DNA of 64,000 bases from Glaciecola sp049650345. GTDB lineage: Bacteria > Pseudomonadota > Gammaproteobacteria > Enterobacterales > Alteromonadaceae. Below, piece by piece: positions 22,827 to 32,383 of this stretch. The stretch covers positions 122,011 to 186,010 of the forward strand of contig JBARZY010000084.1 in the NCBI GenBank assembly GCA_049650345.1. Reading direction: 5' to 3'. The notes below the pieces were generated by a model, which saw only the letters and a list, made by a program, of their open reading frames with translations, searched no databases and was not told the DNA's origin. Each line of letters opens with the position of its first letter. The stretch's first letter is position 1. A program made the position numbers and the translations under genes.

Positions 22827-23327
22827 TTACAAGACATTGCGTGTTATACAGTAAGTTTGTTGAATAATGAGTGCGTCATTACTGGCCCGATGCCTAGTGA
22901 GTTTAAGCTGATCGATAACGCGGTGTTTGGTGTCGTGCCATTTTTGCATTTGCGGCTCTGACAATATCATCTCAAGTGGACTTATATGAAAGCTCATGTT
23001 TGCACTGGCGCGCTCGTACAAGCTGACTACCCATGGCGAATCAACCACCCAGCCGTCGGAATACACCGTAGTATCGCCCAAAAATTCATTTAATTCTCTA
23101 CACATTGTTACGCCGTCAATGCCACATTCAAATAACTGCTGACGACTTATCCCATGCACTTGTTGAGCGCTAGATTCCCAAAAACACCAATCGTCAAACG
23201 GCTTTAATAAGCGGCAGTAACGCTGGCCGTCGTTGCGTACCACGCCTATTTCTATAGGATAACTATGAGCGCCAAATCCACTGGCTTCTACGTCAATGAT
23301 ACTCGGTGTAAGAACAGCCTGATTCAT
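22827..23327 (-). CDS. DEDDh-type 3'-5' exonuclease-fold protein
   Basis: A 166-residue protein with the DnaQ-like exonuclease fold. Exo I is DVEASG (Asp12, Glu14), Exo II acid lies in YSDGWVVDSPW, and Exo III is HRASNDA with the catalytic His and Asp. The small size and lack of extra domains match stand-alone RNase T/DnaQ-like proteins. Substrate unknown. It lies 34 bp after a membrane protein gene on the same strand and may be co-transcribed. Confidence 0.85.
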   Translation of the reverse strand: MNQAVLTPSIIDVEASGFGAHSYPIEIGVVRNDGQRYCRLLKPFDDWCFWESSAQQVHGISRQQLFECGIDGVTMCRELNEFLGDTTVYSDGWVVDSPWVVSLYERASANMSFHISPLEMILSEPQMQKWHDTKHRVIDQLKLTRHRASNDALIIQQTYCITRNVL

Positions 23328-23361
23328 GATGTATGTATTTTCCTCTATTGGCTTATTAGGT

Positions 23362-23799
23362 TTATTTTAGCCATTGTTGTTTACACGCATGTTGCGCCAT
23401 GAAATATAATATGATGGCAATAAGCGCCACGCCACCTTGCAACAAAATCACGCTGTCGCCGACTACCGATGCCGCATCAACAATTAAAAACAAGCCAATA
23501 TTTTGTATTATCAAGCCAACAATAGACAAGGTAAACGCATGTACTGCCCAGCTTTGCTTTATCAACATACCCACACAGCCTAAACAACCTGCCAAGACAG
23601 CTAATAGTGAGCCATAACTCGCCCACGCAGGTGTTTCAGCGTATAGCTGCTGCTGGTCTATTGGCATAGCCGCTAGTTGTTCTGGGGTGATCATAAAATT
23701 CATCCCAACTGCGACTAAACCCATAACGTTCCAAACTAAAGCCAATACAGCAACGGTCCAAAACCATAATGGCGGTTTTGATACAAATAGTGTTCGCAT
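23362..23799 (-). CDS. Four-span membrane protein, unknown
   Basis: A 145-residue integral membrane protein with four spans (about residues 12-34, 60-80, 86-106 and 114-136) and a periplasmic loop with an acidic cluster after the first span. Proteins of this shape are found next to other small genes in marine Alteromonadales and are often labelled as sugar transporters without proof. Upstream of the exonuclease-like gene on the same strand. Confidence 0.75.
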   Translation of the reverse strand: MRTLFVSKPPLWFWTVAVLALVWNVMGLVAVGMNFMITPEQLAAMPIDQQQLYAETPAWASYGSLLAVLAGCLGCVGMLIKQSWAVHAFTLSIVGLIIQNIGLFLIVDAASVVGDSVILLQGGVALIAIILYFMAQHACKQQWLK

Positions 23800-23939
23800 G
23801 AGTACCTGTCTCCTTGTGCTTGCGGGCTATTGTATAGATGTGCTGTATGTACACTATTAGTAGCAAGGTGCGTTCGCATATTGCCTATACCCGCGCATGT
23901 ATTTATATTAAGTAATATAATTTCTTATGTAGTAATGCT

Positions 23940-25673
23940 ATGGATTCCCAATTAAGTCAAGCTCCTTGTGATGTAGCCAAAACACTTGCGTATCAGATCA
24001 TGACTGCTTTTGATAAGTCTTTTCGTCGTTATGGCCGAATAACTGCGGGGGCTCAAGACAGGTTTGAGCGCTGCGATTGGGACGCATCAAGAACCGCTAT
24101 TGAGGAACGAATTACTATTTATGAAAAAAGCTTGTCGGAAGCCGTTGGCGAAATTTATCAGCGCATACACCCTCACATTCAAGACCAAGCTTTTTGGTTT
24201 GAAACCAAAGCACAATTTGCAAAACTGTTAGTTGGCCACCCTCAGTTTGAACTGGCAGAAACATTTTATAATTCGGTAATAGGAAAGGTGTTTAAACACA
24301 AAAAAATTGATAACAACATTATGTTTGTGCTGCCAAGCCGATGCGATTTGTTGGGGCAAGACAGATATAAAGTCGTTAATAGTTTTGACCCTTCAGTTAC
24401 GGTTAAAGAATTATACAAAAATATATTTGGCATATATCGGTTTAAAATTCCGTTCGATAATCTCGAAAATGATCTCAATAATTTAGACAATGCACTGCGA
24501 GAGCGTTTAACCCGAGCGCAGTTAGCATCGGTCAACTTAGTCGAAATACTTAAACCCGTGTTTTACCGTGGTAAGGCAGCCTACATTGTGGGCAGAATAT
24601 GCATGCCCAACGAAACCTTACCTTTTGTGATTGCACTGCATGTAACACCCAAGCACACTATTATTGTTGATGCGCTGCTTACCGAACGCGCCCATATGAG
24701 CGTAATATTTGGTTTTGCGCGCGCATATTTTATGGCTGACACCCAATATCCAGGTGAAGTGGTGGCTTTTTTACAAGAACTTTTACCCCATAAAAAGAAC
24801 TTTGAACTGTATATGTCAATTGGATTTTATAAGCACGGTAAAACTGTGTTCTATAGAAATTATTTGTCTCATGTGCAAAATACTGACGATAATTTTGCCT
24901 TGGCCCCCGGCATAAAAGGTTTAGTAATGGCCGTATTCCACTTGCCTTCTTATGGCGTGGTATTTAAAGTGATTAAAGATGAATTTGCAGAGAGCAAAAA
25001 GATCACTCGCGAGCATGTAAAAGAGTGCTATAAGTTAGTTAAAACGACCGATCGTGTGGGCCGCATGGCTGATACGCATGAGTACGTTAATTTTCGGTTT
25101 CCTAAAGACAGAATGTGTCCTGAGTTGCTTGAGTACTTAACTAGTACTTGCGCCAATAGTTTAGAAATAACCGATAGCGAAGTGATTATTAAGCACTTGT
25201 ATATTGAACGCAAAATGACGCCGCTTAATTTATATTTGCAGAAAGAAACTGACCCACAAAAAATTAGAGACGCCATTCACGACTTGGGCCGATGCATTAA
25301 GCAAATATCATACGCCAATATATTTCCCGGTGACATGTTGCATAAAAACTTTGGTATTACAAAAACTGGGAGGGTTATTTTTTATGACTACGACGAAATC
25401 TGCTACATGCACGAACGTAATTTTAGGGCTTTGCCAAAATCTGACGACCCGTTTGCCTTAGATACCTTGTCGGTTGCACCTAACGACGTATTCCCCGAAC
25501 AGTTTGAGCATTTTATAGTAGGCAAAAAACACTTAAAAGACCTATTGAAGGAGCTGCATGGCAATTTACTACAGCCAGAATACTGGCAGGAAATTCAAAA
25601 GGTTGCTGGGCAAGGCGACATGCATCACTTTACGCCCTACCCCCGCAGCTTGCGATTTACCAATAATGTCTAG
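23940..25673 (+). CDS. aceK: Isocitrate dehydrogenase kinase/phosphatase
   Basis: A 577-residue bifunctional enzyme that phosphorylates and dephosphorylates isocitrate dehydrogenase, steering carbon to the glyoxylate shunt during growth on acetate. The regulatory domain fills about the first 310 residues; the kinase domain starts with the ATP-binding loop APGIKGLVM (about 321-330). The catalytic Asp-containing HKNFGITKTGRVIFYDYDE is near 480. Length and motifs are family-typical. Unlike in E. coli, aceA and aceB are not adjacent. It fits with the acetate module at 45-54 kb of this window. Confidence 0.97.
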   Translation: MDSQLSQAPCDVAKTLAYQIMTAFDKSFRRYGRITAGAQDRFERCDWDASRTAIEERITIYEKSLSEAVGEIYQRIHPHIQDQAFWFETKAQFAKLLVGHPQFELAETFYNSVIGKVFKHKKIDNNIMFVLPSRCDLLGQDRYKVVNSFDPSVTVKELYKNIFGIYRFKIPFDNLENDLNNLDNALRERLTRAQLASVNLVEILKPVFYRGKAAYIVGRICMPNETLPFVIALHVTPKHTIIVDALLTERAHMSVIFGFARAYFMADTQYPGEVVAFLQELLPHKKNFELYMSIGFYKHGKTVFYRNYLSHVQNTDDNFALAPGIKGLVMAVFHLPSYGVVFKVIKDEFAESKKITREHVKECYKLVKTTDRVGRMADTHEYVNFRFPKDRMCPELLEYLTSTCANSLEITDSEVIIKHLYIERKMTPLNLYLQKETDPQKIRDAIHDLGRCIKQISYANIFPGDMLHKNFGITKTGRVIFYDYDEICYMHERNFRALPKSDDPFALDTLSVAPNDVFPEQFEHFIVGKKHLKDLLKELHGNLLQPEYWQEIQKVAGQGDMHHFTPYPRSLRFTNNV

Positions 25674-25674
25674 T

Positions 25675-26061
25675 TTAGTTCAGTAACATCCAGTAATGTG
25701 GTACCAATAACGCCATGCCAATACCCCATGCTATGCTGCGGGCAACGTGCCAATTTAGCCAATACAACGCTAAATAACACAAGCGGACTATTACAAATGC
25801 AACGCACAACTGAGCGGTATACACGTTGTGTTCATCTAGCGCCAATACCAACAACACCGTGGGCGCGAAAAAACAAATGGCCTCAAAACAGTTTTGATGC
25901 GCTGCCAACGCGCGAGCACCTAAACCGGTTAACTTGTTTTGTTGGGCACGCGGATGGCGATTATCGTAACCACCTTGCTTATTCATCATTACGGCCAAGG
26001 GGACTTTGGCAATCATAGGCATAAACAGCACAAGGGCAACGCAAATAATAATAACAAACAC
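25675..26061 (-). CDS. MAPEG family membrane protein
   Basis: A 128-residue four-span protein of the membrane-associated eicosanoid/glutathione metabolism (MAPEG) superfamily. The conserved RAQQN and NCFEAICFF segments (E-x-x-x-N group) are present between spans one and two. Bacterial members may have glutathione transferase activity, unproven for this one. Its stop is one base from the convergent aceK stop. Confidence 0.88.
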   Translation of the reverse strand: MFVIIICVALVLFMPMIAKVPLAVMMNKQGGYDNRHPRAQQNKLTGLGARALAAHQNCFEAICFFAPTVLLVLALDEHNVYTAQLCVAFVIVRLCYLALYWLNWHVARSIAWGIGMALLVPHYWMLLN

Positions 26062-26133
26062 TTGTTAATCCTTTATTTAATAATTACAGTAATTTAACCT
26101 GACAAAGTGTACCTTTTTGACTATCGTTTGAGA

Positions 26134-26814
26134 ATGAAAATATTATTAGTAGAAGATGAACCCACTGTTGCCCATTTTATCCAAAAAGGAATGCGTGATA
26201 GCGGGTACGTTATTGACCATGCCAACAACGGCCAACTTGGCTTGTCTATGGCATCCAGCAATAACTATGACGTAATTATACTTGACCGTATGCTCCCTGA
26301 ACTTGACGGTATAGACGTGCTCACGACATACCGAGAGCAAGGTGTTAGCACGCCTACTCTTATACTAAGCGCCAAAAACAAGGTTGATGACAAGGTAAAG
26401 GGGTTGCGTGCAGGTGCCGACGATTACCTAACTAAACCCTTTGCATTTGAAGAATTGCTAGCGCGGGTTGAAATACTGGCGGCACGAGCCAGTAGCACCA
26501 CACCTTCAAACACCAACATGCAACTTGGTGAGCTACAGCTCGATTTAATTAATCGCAAAGTTACTCGCGATGGTACCGTTATCGATTTGCAATCAAAGGA
26601 ATTTAAATTGCTTGAATACCTTATGCAGAACGCCAATAAAATTGTGACCCGAACCATGTTACTCGAGAAAGTCTGGGAATATAATTTTGACCCTCAAACC
26701 AACGTTATTGATGTACACATTAGTCGATTGCGCAACAAAATAGATAAAGGTTTTGCATACCCTATGATAGAAACCATACGCGGTGCAGGCTACATGATCA
26801 GCAGTCGTTTGTAA
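26134..26814 (+). CDS. OmpR-family response regulator
   Basis: A 226-residue regulator. The receiver domain (about 1-118) has the acidic pair ED at 8-9, phospho-acceptor Asp51 (IILDRML) and the TKPF lysine. A winged HTH follows (about 128-224), with the transactivation loop VWEYNFDP and the DNA-recognition helix VIDVHISRLRNKI. It resembles CusR/CopR-like regulators. The start at 26134 opens with MKILLVEDE; an in-frame start nine codons upstream is rejected. The kinase gene begins 3 bp after its stop. Confidence 0.93.
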   Translation: MKILLVEDEPTVAHFIQKGMRDSGYVIDHANNGQLGLSMASSNNYDVIILDRMLPELDGIDVLTTYREQGVSTPTLILSAKNKVDDKVKGLRAGADDYLTKPFAFEELLARVEILAARASSTTPSNTNMQLGELQLDLINRKVTRDGTVIDLQSKEFKLLEYLMQNANKIVTRTMLLEKVWEYNFDPQTNVIDVHISRLRNKIDKGFAYPMIETIRGAGYMISSRL

Positions 26815-26817
26815 GTT

Positions 26818-28203
26818 ATGCGTGCAATACAAGCTTACAGTAAAAGCTCCAGTTTCGTTGTAAGCTTTGTATTTACTAGCTTACTTATGCTGGGGGTTGG
26901 TTTTAATACCTACACCTTAAGTGTTGCTAACGATGAATTACTAATACGTGAAACGCAAGCCGCTATTCAAGCTGATATTGGCGGATTTAGAAGCTTATAC
27001 AACACTGCAGGCCGTGAGGCGGTTGTGCAAGCGCTGCAAGACAGATTAAACAACCGCACTAACGATTTCTTGTATTATCTACAAGACAGCAACAAACAGT
27101 TTATTGCTGGCAACTTATCAAAGTGGCCTGAGGACGACATTACCTTAGTTAAAAATGGCGTGCTTGAAATAGCAGCGACTGTGCGCAGTGACAAGCAGCA
27201 AAGCAGTAAAAAGTACTCAGAACGTGCTATTGCAATGGTTATGGATTTTAGCAATAAAGACAGTTTGCTGGTAGCTCGCAGTGTACAAGATATAGAGCTT
27301 GCGGTTGCCCTAGCACAGATATCTTCTTGGGTAATGATTGGCATTTTGTGCGTAGTGGCAATTGGCAGTATTGGTGTTGCCTATTATGTGGTGAGCCGCA
27401 TAAATAAAATATCAGATACCGCTGACGATATTATTCGCACAGGAGACCTAAGCGACCGTTTGCATGTTGATTCAAATTGGGACGATTTGAGTAAACTCAC
27501 TTTGGTACTTAACCAATTACTTGAAAAAATAGACCATTCAGTGCGTGCTATCAGCTCTGTGTCAGATAATATTGCTCACGATTTACGTACCCCCCTCACA
27601 CGTTTAAAAAGTCATATTGAAGCCTTGTCTGCTCAAAAAGAGAAACAGGCTTTACTTGAAGAGTGCGACAACATAATGGGCATATTTAATTCACTATTGC
27701 GAATAAGTGATATTGAAAATAGCGTAAAAACAGCAGGTTTTGATGCTGTCGATATTACGCAAGTACTTGACGATGCCGTTGATTTGTACTCTGCACTGAT
27801 GGAAGATAAAGACATTAAGCTTAGTTACCATGCACAAGCCGTGCACACCAATATGGCCGACAAAGATCTGTTGTTTCAAGCCTTTGCTAACGTAATCGAT
27901 AACGCGATTAAGTTTACCCCAGAAAACGGTGAAATCCAGATTACTCTAACTCTTGTTGACACTAATGCAGTATTTATTATTGATGACACAGGCGTTGGGG
28001 TAAGCAAACAGAGTTTGACTAAACTTACACGGCGTTTTTATCGAGAAGATAAGAGCAGAACGAATTCTGGAAATGGCTTAGGTTTGTCGCTTGTAAACGC
28101 CATTATTACCTTGCACGAGGGACAAATATGGTTTACTGAATCGTCTCTTAGTAACGGAAAAGGTCTACGATGCGGATTTTCTTTGCCCCTGCATCGTAGT
28201 TAA
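26818..28203 (+). CDS. Sensor histidine kinase of the OmpR type
   Basis: A 461-residue inner-membrane kinase. Two membrane spans (about residues 12-32 and 167-190) enclose a periplasmic sensor, followed by HAMP (about 192-243), the phospho-acceptor His in NIAHDLRTPLTRL (near 260) and the ATPase domain with NVIDNAIKFTP, DTGVGV and GNGLGL. It forms a two-component pair with the regulator upstream. The stimulus is unknown; the neighbouring DUF3833 and chalcone-isomerase-like genes are on the other strand. Confidence 0.93.
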   Translation: MRAIQAYSKSSSFVVSFVFTSLLMLGVGFNTYTLSVANDELLIRETQAAIQADIGGFRSLYNTAGREAVVQALQDRLNNRTNDFLYYLQDSNKQFIAGNLSKWPEDDITLVKNGVLEIAATVRSDKQQSSKKYSERAIAMVMDFSNKDSLLVARSVQDIELAVALAQISSWVMIGILCVVAIGSIGVAYYVVSRINKISDTADDIIRTGDLSDRLHVDSNWDDLSKLTLVLNQLLEKIDHSVRAISSVSDNIAHDLRTPLTRLKSHIEALSAQKEKQALLEECDNIMGIFNSLLRISDIENSVKTAGFDAVDITQVLDDAVDLYSALMEDKDIKLSYHAQAVHTNMADKDLLFQAFANVIDNAIKFTPENGEIQITLTLVDTNAVFIIDDTGVGVSKQSLTKLTRRFYREDKSRTNSGNGLGLSLVNAIITLHEGQIWFTESSLSNGKGLRCGFSLPLHRS

Positions 28204-28222
28204 AAATTATTACCATCGACAA

Positions 28223-28771
28223 TTACTGTTTTTGCATGAAGATAGTTACTTCAGCCATTACCAAGCCAAATTTTTTGATGTAGGAGCGATTCATCATAGT
28301 GTTATTGTCCATAGCCCAAAACCAGTCGTCAAAATTCACGCGATAAGATGTACCGTCTACATCTAAATCCATTTCGTAGGCAAAATTAAAGGCATTACCG
28401 TAGCTTGTTCCAACAGCATCGCCTGCAATATCAGAGGCGTTGCCTGTATAGGTGCCATCGCTATTTTTCTGTAATGTCCAAATGCGTTTTTCCGGGCCCG
28501 AGCCTAAGTCATAAAAAAACGTTTCATCAAGGGTAAGTGTATCGTCTTGTATTGAACCATCAATGTTGACGATAAAACGTTGAACAACTTCGCCTGAGCG
28601 ATCTTGAACAATGCCCCACGCAGTGACTTTACCGTCAAAAAACGTTTCTAGCGAAAACTTTGGTGACTGTTGGGTGTAGTTGTTACCGTCAATAGACACC
28701 GAACAAGCGGAAATACTAAGGAATGTGGCCACCAACAGAAGTAGTCTACTTGCTTGCTTTGCGAGATGCAT
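28223..28771 (-). CDS. DUF3833 lipoprotein
   Basis: A 182-residue protein with a lipobox (SISAC, Cys23) and a beta-barrel-like domain of the DUF3833 family, marked by LETFFDGKVTAWGIVQDRSG and the later FNFAYEM and DDWFWAMD. It is an outer-membrane or periplasm-facing lipoprotein. In many marine gammaproteobacteria it neighbours a chalcone-isomerase-like protein, as here (19 bp downstream of that gene, likely one operon). Function unknown. Confidence 0.92.
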   Translation of the reverse strand: MHLAKQASRLLLLVATFLSISACSVSIDGNNYTQQSPKFSLETFFDGKVTAWGIVQDRSGEVVQRFIVNIDGSIQDDTLTLDETFFYDLGSGPEKRIWTLQKNSDGTYTGNASDIAGDAVGTSYGNAFNFAYEMDLDVDGTSYRVNFDDWFWAMDNNTMMNRSYIKKFGLVMAEVTIFMQKQ

Positions 28772-28790
28772 ATTTTATGATTCCTTATAA

Positions 28791-29300
28791 TTATTTCTGT
28801 AAACCAAGCAATTGCTGGCGCATTTTCGGCTCAGACGTTTTTTCCGACAACCAGATATCAAAAAACCACTTACCAAATTCGGCGTCTTCAATAGACCCTA
28901 TTAACTGATCTTCTAAATAAAAGTGGCTCACTTTGTTATTGTCCATTACGCCCGTAATAGTTTGGCCTTCTTGTACATCGGGAAAAATTTGCTCTAGTTC
29001 CTGATACCACTTTGCTAACTTCATTTCGTCGGTCATGCCTTGGCCGCGCATCTCATCGATAGAACGACTCGCAATATCGTTGCCGTCAAAACTTCGCAGG
29101 TAAGTGAGTGTTAGTGCAAATGGACCGCCACTATTAAATTGACCATTTTGGGCAATTAAGGATGCATCGTATATATCCCAGAATAATACGCTAAGACGAG
29201 CTTCGCCTACCGTTTCTGGGTTTTCAATAAATGCTTGTAAGTTTTTAGCCTGCACCTGCCATAGTGTTGTCAGCAAAATTACGGCAAAAAGCATTCTCAT
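28791..29300 (-). CDS. Chalcone isomerase-like protein, exported
   Basis: A 169-residue protein with a signal peptide (about residues 1-18, cut after VQA). The mature domain matches the chalcone-isomerase-like fold: GEARLSVLFWDIYDASLI, TYLRSFDGNDIASRS and a C-terminal FGKWFFDIWL. These bacterial proteins probably bind fatty acids or similar ligands rather than acting as plant isomerases. First gene of an operon with the DUF3833 lipoprotein. Confidence 0.9.
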   Translation of the reverse strand: MRMLFAVILLTTLWQVQAKNLQAFIENPETVGEARLSVLFWDIYDASLIAQNGQFNSGGPFALTLTYLRSFDGNDIASRSIDEMRGQGMTDEMKLAKWYQELEQIFPDVQEGQTITGVMDNNKVSHFYLEDQLIGSIEDAEFGKWFFDIWLSEKTSEPKMRQQLLGLQK

Positions 29301-29548
29301 ATTGTTCTCTCTGTATTATAAGGTTATCTAATTTACTACACCGCTACACTTGTACTGTAACTCGAATAAATAATTGTATGCTTTAAACGCGTTAAATGAA
29401 CTCTTTAGATCATTAAGTTTGTGTAATACTGTTGGTGCGCTGGGCCTTAATGAATGGTGCATCATCAAATGTTTATGCTACCTTTGCAAAATACGCTCTC
29501 GGCGTTACCCATATCTATGTTTATTATTAACTGTAAAATAAGTTCATC

Positions 29549-30481
29549 ATGACTACCGCTAAGCTTCACTTATCATTGCCGTCTCCTTTGACTCCTATTG
29601 CATGGCCACATGCTTCTTATGGCAGCCATAGCATCAATGTGTATGTAAAACGTGACGACTTAATTCACCCACAAATATCAGGGAACAAATGGCGCAAACT
29701 AGCCAAAACCGTTGCTTACATACAAAGGCACAGTATTAAGCATGTAGTAAGTTTTGGCGGTGGATACTCTAATCATTTACATGCCCTCGCTTATGTATGT
29801 GCGCAATTGGATGTGAAAATGACTGCGATTGTACGCGGCGACTACTCACAAAACCCTACTTCTACGCTGCAAGATATAAGTGCTTGGGGAGCAAACATAA
29901 GGTATGTGAACAAACTAGAATACAAACGCAGAGTTGACGCTGACTATTGTCAGCAATTGAGCCGTGAACTTGGTGCACAATTAGTCATACCTGAGGGAGG
30001 CTCAAGTCGCCACGCATTAGAAGGCGTGGCAACCTTAGTAAATGAATGTATCGAGCAATTACCAAAACTTAGCCACATTATTCTACCGGTTGCCAGTGCA
30101 GGCTCGCTTGCGGGTGTGGTGCATCAAATGCAACAAGTTAACTGCAAGGCTTCTATTTTGGGGATTGGGGTATTAAAAGGGGAAGGTTATTTAGAGCAGC
30201 TTTGTACTGACTTACTGCCACAAGCTAGTGCAACAAAGCCAATACCTAACTGGCAAATACTGCATAATTATCACCATGGTGGGTATGCTAAAAGTAGTCC
30301 AGAATTGTTAGCTTTTATTCAACAATTTACGCAACACACTAACATACCTTTAGAACCTGTATATTCAGGGAAGTGCTTTTACGCCCTCGATCATTTGCTG
30401 CAAACGCATTACTTTCCTGTGCAAAGCGAAGTGCTTGTGTTACATACAGGCGGATTACAAGGCTCAGTTGCACCAAACTAA
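29549..30481 (+). CDS. PLP-dependent D-cysteine desulfhydrase/ACC deaminase family enzyme
   Basis: A 310-residue fold-type II PLP enzyme. The PLP lysine is in SGNKWRKL (near residue 50), followed by SFGGGYSNHLHAL, a PEGGSS phosphate loop and the C-terminal HTGG. Homologues release pyruvate, ammonia and sulfide from D-cysteine or deaminate aminocyclopropane carboxylate; the substrate cannot be told from sequence alone. Cytoplasmic. Stand-alone gene. Confidence 0.88.
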   Translation: MTTAKLHLSLPSPLTPIAWPHASYGSHSINVYVKRDDLIHPQISGNKWRKLAKTVAYIQRHSIKHVVSFGGGYSNHLHALAYVCAQLDVKMTAIVRGDYSQNPTSTLQDISAWGANIRYVNKLEYKRRVDADYCQQLSRELGAQLVIPEGGSSRHALEGVATLVNECIEQLPKLSHIILPVASAGSLAGVVHQMQQVNCKASILGIGVLKGEGYLEQLCTDLLPQASATKPIPNWQILHNYHHGGYAKSSPELLAFIQQFTQHTNIPLEPVYSGKCFYALDHLLQTHYFPVQSEVLVLHTGGLQGSVAPN

Positions 30482-30574
30482 TTGGCTTTACGTTTACGAC
30501 CCAGTTTTTACTGAACTTTTCTTCACTACCTGCCGTTAACAAATTAACACTAACCAAAAATACGGAACAGCATA

Positions 30575-30991
30575 ATGAAACAAAGCCTTATATTGCAGCA
30601 GCACATTCCATTTGCTTCTATGATTTATAAAGCCCTCGATTTCTGCGAAGTAATGCTGAGCCATTCTGACACTTTATATCCATTTGCGGTATTGTCTATC
30701 GGAAATGACATGCAGTGCGTATTCACTCCTACATCCCAACAACACGCACCTGAAAGCATGATTGAAGCTTTGCAACTGCGTATAAACGAGCGCAAGTTGT
30801 TTGCTAAGTCAACGGTAAGCTTATTGGTCTATCCTGCTATTATTTCTCACCCTGAACAATATGATAGCGACGCTTTAGTGTTTACGATTACCGACAGTGC
30901 TGGTAAAAATAACGTCACTATTTATCCATATTGCATGAACAAGCATGGCATTACAGTGAACAAACCTTACACTTGCGATTTTTCAGACTAA
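30575..30991 (+). CDS. Hypothetical protein, unknown
   Basis: A 138-residue soluble protein not recognised. An N-terminal helical region is followed by alternating strands (YPFAVLSIG, TVSLLVYPAII, ALVFTIT, VTIYPYCM). No membrane spans and no signal peptide. The pattern is that of a small alpha/beta protein found in marine gammaproteobacteria. ATG at 30575 has no strong ribosome site. Same strand as the PLP enzyme, 93 bp downstream. Confidence 0.65.
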   Translation: MKQSLILQQHIPFASMIYKALDFCEVMLSHSDTLYPFAVLSIGNDMQCVFTPTSQQHAPESMIEALQLRINERKLFAKSTVSLLVYPAIISHPEQYDSDALVFTITDSAGKNNVTIYPYCMNKHGITVNKPYTCDFSD

Positions 30992-31169
30992 CTTCATACT
31001 ATAAAACTTGTACTTCATAAAAGTACTGTTATTATGCGCGAAAATTTGAGGCTTCATGAATAGAGCGCTTACATCAAGCGTACTTGCATGGGTAACCTTA
31101 CTCAGTAATTATCTTGCTACCTACACTTAAGTGTGTACCTAGCTAAATCAATCAATTTAAGGATGTTGT

Positions 31170-32369
31170 ATGTCAAAAGTTCTCATTATTGGTGCCGGCG
31201 GCGTGTCGTCAGTTACCGTAAAAAAATGCGCTCGTTTACCTGCTTTGTTCGATGAAATTTACCTTGCTAGCCGCACCTTATCGAAGTGCGAAGCACTTCA
31301 AAAAGAAGTGGGTATAGACCGCCTCAAAGCAGTTTTTGCGGTTGATGCAGACAACGCCGACGAAGTTGCTGCTCTTATTACGCAAATTCAACCCGACTTG
31401 GTAGTAAATTTAGCCCTACCGTATCAAGATTTACCAATAATGGATGCGTGCTTAGCGACTAAAACTGATTATTTAGACACGGCTAATTACGAGCCGAAAG
31501 ACGTGGCAAAATTCGAATATTCTTGGCAATGGGCATATCAAGAGCGCTTTAAAGAAGCGGGTATTATGGCGTTGTTAGGCTCAGGCTTTGACCCAGGTGT
31601 AACTAACGTGTACACCGCTTACGCTGCAAAACATTATTTTGATGAAATCCACTATTTGGATATTGTTGATTGCAATGGCGGCGATCATGGACAAGCATTT
31701 GCCACAAACTTTAATCCTGAAATCAATATTCGCGAAATAACCCAACCTGGCAGATACTTTGAAAATGGCCAGTGGCAAGAAACCGAACCACTTAGCGTGC
31801 GTGAAGATCTTGACTACCAAAACATTGGTGTGCGTGCTTCGTACCTAATGTACCATGAAGAACTGGAGTCAATTGTAAAGCACTTCCCCAGCTTAAAGCG
31901 CGCGCGCTTCTGGATGACATTTGGTGACGCTTACCTCAACCACTTGAAAGTACTTGAAGGCATTGGCATGACAAGCATTGCTCCTATTGATTTTCAAGGC
32001 CAACAAATTGTGCCTTTGGAATTCTTAAAAGCAGTGTTACCAAACCCCGGCTCACTAGCCGAAGGCTACACTGGTAAAACCTGTATAGGGACCTACGTTA
32101 CCGGTATAAAAGACGGTCAAGAAAAAACCATTTTTATTTATAACAATTGCGATCATAACGCTTGCTTTGAAGAGGTAGGCGCACAGGCCGTATCTTATAC
32201 TACCGGTGTACCTGCTATGATAGGCGCATCGTTAATGCTGAATAAGACATGGCATAAGGCTGGTGTATGGAACATGGAGCAATTTGATCCCGACCCATTT
32301 ATGGCCATGCTAAACGAACATGGTTTACCATGGCATGTAATTGAATGCGACAGCCCTTTTAAACGATAA
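31170..32369 (+). CDS. Carboxynorspermidine dehydrogenase (saccharopine dehydrogenase family)
   Basis: A 399-residue NADPH-dependent enzyme that condenses L-aspartate beta-semialdehyde with diaminopropane (or putrescine) to carboxynorspermidine (or carboxyspermidine). The Rossmann motif is IIGAGGVSSV at residues 5-14; DTANYEP, LGSGFDPGVTNV and the C-terminal PAMIGASLM segments match the family. ATG at 31170 has AAGGA upstream. The decarboxylase gene nspC starts 15 bp after its stop, so the two form an operon that makes norspermidine or spermidine. The diaminobutyrate genes for diaminopropane are not in this window. Confidence 0.93.
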   Translation: MSKVLIIGAGGVSSVTVKKCARLPALFDEIYLASRTLSKCEALQKEVGIDRLKAVFAVDADNADEVAALITQIQPDLVVNLALPYQDLPIMDACLATKTDYLDTANYEPKDVAKFEYSWQWAYQERFKEAGIMALLGSGFDPGVTNVYTAYAAKHYFDEIHYLDIVDCNGGDHGQAFATNFNPEINIREITQPGRYFENGQWQETEPLSVREDLDYQNIGVRASYLMYHEELESIVKHFPSLKRARFWMTFGDAYLNHLKVLEGIGMTSIAPIDFQGQQIVPLEFLKAVLPNPGSLAEGYTGKTCIGTYVTGIKDGQEKTIFIYNNCDHNACFEEVGAQAVSYTTGVPAMIGASLMLNKTWHKAGVWNMEQFDPDPFMAMLNEHGLPWHVIECDSPFKR

Positions 32370-32383
32370 GTGCGAACATAACC